The position numbers and the translations under genes were made by a program. Positions 61,877 to 64,000 of a DNA stretch of 64,000 nucleotides are shown here, piece by piece. How positions within the stretch are numbered: the stretch's first letter is position 1; every line of letters begins with the position of its first letter. Source of the DNA: Lachnospira sp. UBA4346 (GTDB lineage: Bacteria > Bacillota > Clostridia > Lachnospirales > Lachnospiraceae); the NCBI GenBank assembly GCA_002394205.1, contig DGTC01000022.1:1-64000 (forward strand). The letters are read 5' to 3'. A model generated the notes under the pieces. It was not told the DNA's origin, searched no databases, and saw nothing but the letters and a program-made list of their open reading frames with translations.

Positions 61877-64000
61877 ATGAATTTTACGCATTTACATGTG
61901 CATACGGAATATTCACTGCTGGATGGTTCCAGCAAAATCAAGGAAATTACAGCCAGAGCCAAAGAACTTGGAATGGACAGTTTAGCGATTACAGATCATG
62001 GAGTAATGTATGGTGTCATAGATTTTTATAAAGCCGCAAAAGAGGTTGGAATAAAACCGATTCTTGGGTGTGAAGTTTATGTTGCTCCAGGCTCACGTTT
62101 TGATAAAGAAACAGGAGGGGCGGATAACAACAGATATTATCATCTAGTATTGTTAGCGGAGAATAACGAAGGGTATAAGAATCTAACGAAAATTGTATCG
62201 CGAGGATTTACGGAGGGATTCTATTATAAGCCGCGTGTTGACTTAGAAGTATTAGAACAATATCATGAGGGAATTATTGCATTAAGTGCCTGTCTGGCAG
62301 GAGAAGTACAGCGTTATTTAGCACGTGGAATGTATGAAATGGGACGTGATGCTGCGCTGCGTTATGAGAAAATTTTTGGAAAAGGCAACTTCTTTTTAGA
62401 ACTACAGGATCATGGAATTGCCGAGCAGCAGTATGTGAATCAGGAATTGGTAAAAATGTCACATGAGACGGGAATTGAACTGGTTGCAACGAATGATATT
62501 CATTATACGTATGCGCAGGATGCGGATGCACATGATGTTTTGCTTTGTATTCAGACAGGAAAAAAGATTACCGATGAAAATCGTATGCGTTATACAGGCG
62601 GACAGTATTATTGTAAGTCACCGGAAGAGATGGCAGCACTCTTTCCATATGCACCGCAGGCGATTGAAAATACGCATAAGATTGCAAAGCGTTGTAATGT
62701 AGAGATTGAGTTCGGTGTTACCAAGCTGCCGGAATTCTATGTTCCAGAAGGATATACTTCATGGACATACTTGAATTTTCTTTGTTATGAGGGATTAAAG
62801 AAGCGTTATCCAGAGCAGACGGCTGATGTCGATGTCAAACAAATGGTAGAACAGGCAAAGACACAAGAGGTTGCAGATCGTAAGGATGCGGTGATTATAC
62901 AGGCAGAGGATACAGATAACATTTTCCAGAGATTAACGTATGAATTGTCTGTTATTTATTCAATGGGGTATGTCGATTACTTTTTGATTGTATGGGATTA
63001 TATCAATTATGGCAAGACACATGGGATTCCGGTAGGACCGGGACGAGGTTCGGCAGCAGGCAGTATTGTTGCCTATTGTCTTGGAATTACGGATATAGAC
63101 CCGATTAAATATCAGTTGGTCTTTGAACGATTCCTAAATCCGGAACGAGTATCCATGCCCGATATTGATGTGGATTTCTGTTATGAACGCCGTCAGGAAG
63201 TGATAGATTATGTTGTTCACAAATACGGCAAAGAACGTGTGTCACAGATTGTTACATTTGGTACGATGGCAGCCAGAGCGGTTATTAAAGATGTAGGCCG
63301 TGTACTAGACCTTCCGTATGCGATGGTGGATACTATTGCCAAAATGGTACCGAGAGAACTTGGAATTACCATTGATAAGGCGTTAGAGAGTAATCCGGAT
63401 TTGAAGAATCTGTATACAACAGACGAGCAGGTAAAAGATTTAATAGATAAGAGTAAACGATTGGAAGGCTTGCCTCGTCACGCATCTGTACATGCAGCCG
63501 GTGTTTTGATTAGTAAGGAAGCTGTTGATGAATATGTTCCGTTGTCAACCGGAGCCGACGGTGCAGTGGTTGCGCAGTTTGTCATGACAACACTAGAAGA
63601 GTTAGGGCTGCTTAAAATGGACTTTTTGGGGCTTCGAACGCTGACGGTAATTCAGGATGCAATAGAATTGGCAAGAAAGAAAGATAAAAATTTCACAATT
63701 GATTCGATTGATTATGCAGATTCTGCCGTATATGCTTCTATTTCTACAGGAAAATGCGATGGTATTTTTCAGTTAGAAAGTGCCGGGATGAAGTCGTTCA
63801 TGAAGGAATTAAAGCCGGGAAATATTGAAGATTTGATTGCGGGGATTTCATTATACAGACCGGGACCTATGGATTTCATTCCACAGTATATTGAAGGAAA
63901 GAATCATCCGGAAGATGTGACCTATGACTGTCCACAGTTAGAGCCGATTCTAAAACCGACATATGGCTGTATCGTCTATCAGGAACAGGTTATGGAGATT
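61877..64000 (+). CDS. dnaE: DNA polymerase III alpha subunit (partial, 3' end outside)
   Basis: 708 codons are present and the frame runs off the window. The N-terminal PHP domain (FTHLHVHTEYSLLDGSSKIK) retains its metal-binding His residues, and LAITDHGVMYG and ATNDIHYTYAQDADAHD follow. The polymerase palm has GPGRGSAAGSIVAYCLGI and MPDIDVDFCYERR with catalytic aspartates, and RHASVHAAGVLIS further on. The DnaE1-type order (no internal exonuclease) distinguishes it from PolC. Main lagging-strand or accessory replicase in Firmicutes. Starts after aaaggaatag; a 160-base gap precedes it. Confidence 0.97.
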   Translation, partial: MNFTHLHVHTEYSLLDGSSKIKEITARAKELGMDSLAITDHGVMYGVIDFYKAAKEVGIKPILGCEVYVAPGSRFDKETGGADNNRYYHLVLLAENNEGYKNLTKIVSRGFTEGFYYKPRVDLEVLEQYHEGIIALSACLAGEVQRYLARGMYEMGRDAALRYEKIFGKGNFFLELQDHGIAEQQYVNQELVKMSHETGIELVATNDIHYTYAQDADAHDVLLCIQTGKKITDENRMRYTGGQYYCKSPEEMAALFPYAPQAIENTHKIAKRCNVEIEFGVTKLPEFYVPEGYTSWTYLNFLCYEGLKKRYPEQTADVDVKQMVEQAKTQEVADRKDAVIIQAEDTDNIFQRLTYELSVIYSMGYVDYFLIVWDYINYGKTHGIPVGPGRGSAAGSIVAYCLGITDIDPIKYQLVFERFLNPERVSMPDIDVDFCYERRQEVIDYVVHKYGKERVSQIVTFGTMAARAVIKDVGRVLDLPYAMVDTIAKMVPRELGITIDKALESNPDLKNLYTTDEQVKDLIDKSKRLEGLPRHASVHAAGVLISKEAVDEYVPLSTGADGAVVAQFVMTTLEELGLLKMDFLGLRTLTVIQDAIELARKKDKNFTIDSIDYADSAVYASISTGKCDGIFQLESAGMKSFMKELKPGNIEDLIAGISLYRPGPMDFIPQYIEGKNHPEDVTYDCPQLEPILKPTYGCIVYQEQVMEI

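Overview
The window is a low-G+C stretch whose gene content, codon use and strong ribosome-binding sites point to an anaerobic clostridial Firmicute, most likely a gut Lachnospiraceae relative. This is an inference from gene families and style; no database search was possible. It begins in the last bases of a 23S rRNA gene and ends inside dnaE.

Layout. 1-5800: end of the rRNA operon, a small protein, two MATE exporters, an acetyltransferase, and between them a 1.4 kb non-coding block holding a tandem array of a ~213 bp structured repeat. 6000-18600: a long operon for anaerobic cobalamin (B12) synthesis: cobC, cobO, a degenerate MocR-type regulator, cobT, cbiD, cbiF, a DUF1622 protein, cbiH, cbiET, cbiA, cobU, cobS, a short CobU-like protein and cbiB. 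18700-21850: pantothenate genes (panG-like, panB, panC, panD). 21900-25970: an accessory island with a broken integrase fused to another gene, a ribbon-helix-helix protein, anchored small proteins and a lone methyltransferase. 26000-38530: the second B12 block (cobD, cbiP, cbiC, cobA-hemD, a BtuFCD-like ABC importer with two small membrane proteins, two zinc-ribbon membrane paralogues, a second cobC-like phosphatase, cbiG). cbiJ lies apart at 49149. With these the window encodes nearly the whole corrin pathway and nucleotide-loop assembly; cbiL, a cobaltochelatase (cbiK/cbiX) and precorrin-2 dehydrogenase are not seen.

38662-54065: a 1195-residue secreted protein (aromatic repeats, ricin-like and beta-helix regions), a PrsW-type membrane protease, a third MATE exporter, flavodoxins, an aldo/keto reductase with a TetR regulator, a decayed DUF4405 gene, and a thiol-redox cluster (glutathione peroxidase, thioredoxin reductase, thioredoxin, OhrR) with an OhrR-like operator over its promoter. 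54350-64000: tRNA-Gly, a second cluster of the structured repeat, a large membrane protein, pyrG with a terminator-like leader, ftsH and the 5' two thirds of dnaE.

The strongest candidates for something undescribed are (i) the ~208-nt structured repeat family, with matching terminal inverted repeats in three complete copies and a central hairpin whose arms change together around an invariant loop; (ii) a three-site regulatory architecture with base-identical spacing at the MATE and aldo/keto reductase promoters; and (iii) accessory parts of the corrinoid uptake module (an extra domain fused to the ATPase plus two small membrane proteins).
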